In this document: positions 63,668 to 64,000 of the stretch, piece after piece
How positions within the stretch are numbered: position 1 is the stretch's first letter
How the letters are laid out: each line of letters starts with the position of its first letter
Source: Marinobacterium litorale DSM 23545
Lineage (GTDB): Bacteria; Pseudomonadota; Gammaproteobacteria; Pseudomonadales; Balneatricaceae
Reading direction: 5' to 3'
NCBI RefSeq assembly: GCF_000428985.1
Contig: NZ_AUAZ01000018.1
Span: 35,668 to 99,667, forward strand
Length of the DNA: 64,000 bases
The notes under the pieces: generated by a model
Databases searched by the model: none
The model's input: the letters and a program-made list of their open reading frames with translations, nothing else
What the model was told of the DNA's origin: nothing
Position numbers and translations under genes: made by a program

Positions 63668-64000
63668 ATCGAGTAGGAGGAGGTCTTGCGACCTCCGTCC
63701 TCTCACACCACCGTACGTGCGGTTCCGCATACGGCGGTTCATGATACACATTTAAGCCGATGATACTGATCCATCAGCGATACCAGTCCGATGCGATCAA
63801 ACACCTTCTTCGGCAACGCCTGATTCAAATGAGAGGCGCACGAGTTCCACCAAGGACCACGCCCATTGGTCGCACTGCGCCAAGCCCTGTCTTCAGACAG
63901 ACCCAGTCGCATCAGCATCTTGACCCGGGTGAACGGCCGCTTCCATTGACGCCAGAGGATTTTGCGCAGATGCCGGCGGATCCACCCATCCAGCGCCTCG
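63668..64000 (-). mobile_element. Group II intron, 3' end (cut by window edge)
   Basis: On the minus strand the intron's last parts are visible: domain V (63707-63738) with a 9-bp lower helix, a CG bulge and a GAAC-capped upper stem; domain VI (63671-63704) with GGAGGTC-GCAA-GACCTCC and a bulged branch-point A seven bases from the end. The 3' boundary is placed at 63668. The 5' part lies beyond the window. Confidence 0.9.
63739..64000 (-). CDS. Group II intron reverse transcriptase/maturase, C-terminal part
   Basis: I translated the last 86 codons on the minus strand. They read EALDGWIRRHLRKILWRQWK, then GLSEDRAWRSATNGRGPWWN and finally LVSLMDQYHRLKCVS before TGA, which is the maturase X domain. 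The protein ends straight after the X domain with no HNH endonuclease, as in group IIC-like introns. The stop directly abuts domain V. The reverse transcriptase part lies off the window. Confidence 0.92.
   Translation of the reverse strand, partial: EALDGWIRRHLRKILWRQWKRPFTRVKMLMRLGLSEDRAWRSATNGRGPWWNSCASHLNQALPKKVFDRIGLVSLMDQYHRLKCVS

Noticed and set aside
1..64000. tRNA, rRNA, CRISPR arrays and insertion sequences
   Set aside because: I saw no cloverleaf-length gene between the coding regions, no evenly spaced direct repeats with spacers and no transposase. The only mobile element seen is the intron at the right edge. The Pho-box array has 11-base units without spacers and is not a CRISPR.

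Overview
The window is dense, GC-rich gammaproteobacterial chromosome with almost no gene-free DNA. The dcd - mrp/apbC - metG neighbourhood, an LplT/acyltransferase/acyl-ACP-synthetase fusion, NhaD, TmcA, siroheme synthase CysG, a tRNA1(Val) methyltransferase and a HopJ-family protein fit a marine Oceanospirillales/Pseudomonas-like bacterium. This placement is inferred from gene content, not from a marker search.

Region by region. 0-10 kb: housekeeping genes dcd (cut by the left edge), mrp, the phospholipid-repair fusion, trmA, an HDOD protein and metG. 10-15 kb: a LysE-type exporter preceded by a leader-peptide/terminator arrangement, an MFS/LysR divergent pair, panE, a HopJ-like protein and a deaminase. 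15-19.7 kb: a Pho-box array in front of an OlsF-type ornithine-lipid synthase, then a VWA protein, a membrane J-domain protein and a lipoprotein. 19.9-31.8 kb: a DosC-like globin diguanylate cyclase, dodecin, a degenerate NtrC-type regulator, ybaK, a CigR-like protein, a TPR methyltransferase, a MOSC protein, tmcA with an overlapping degenerate GGDEF protein, smrA and a GST. 32-34 kb: a DEAD-box helicase, its terminator, and a possible small RNA.

34.4-42.8 kb: a tightly coupled eight-gene operon (class III aminotransferase, complete amino-acid ABC transporter, two-subunit CoA-transferase, M20 deacylase, thiolase) with a divergent LysR regulator. It looks like a self-contained route that imports, deacylates, transaminates and cleaves an acylated amino acid to acetyl-CoA. 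The substrate cannot be read from the sequence. 42.8-48.2 kb: GIY-YIG nuclease, TrmN6, NhaD with a structured leader, and a LysR/MFS/GST set. 48.2-51.6 kb: a copper-tolerance locus (copZ, cueR, copA) with two recognisable CueR-type promoters.

51.7-58.6 kb: a more accessory stretch (DUF342 protein, HupE/UreJ with a membrane-anchored partner, VOC protein, AraC regulator, an AT-rich LysE exporter, a methyltransferase, a lytic transglycosylase lipoprotein). 58.9-63.6 kb: rsgA, cysG and a large membrane-anchored unknown. The right edge holds the 3' end of a group II intron with its maturase C-terminus, inserted just upstream of that unknown gene. I saw no tRNA, rRNA or CRISPR array.
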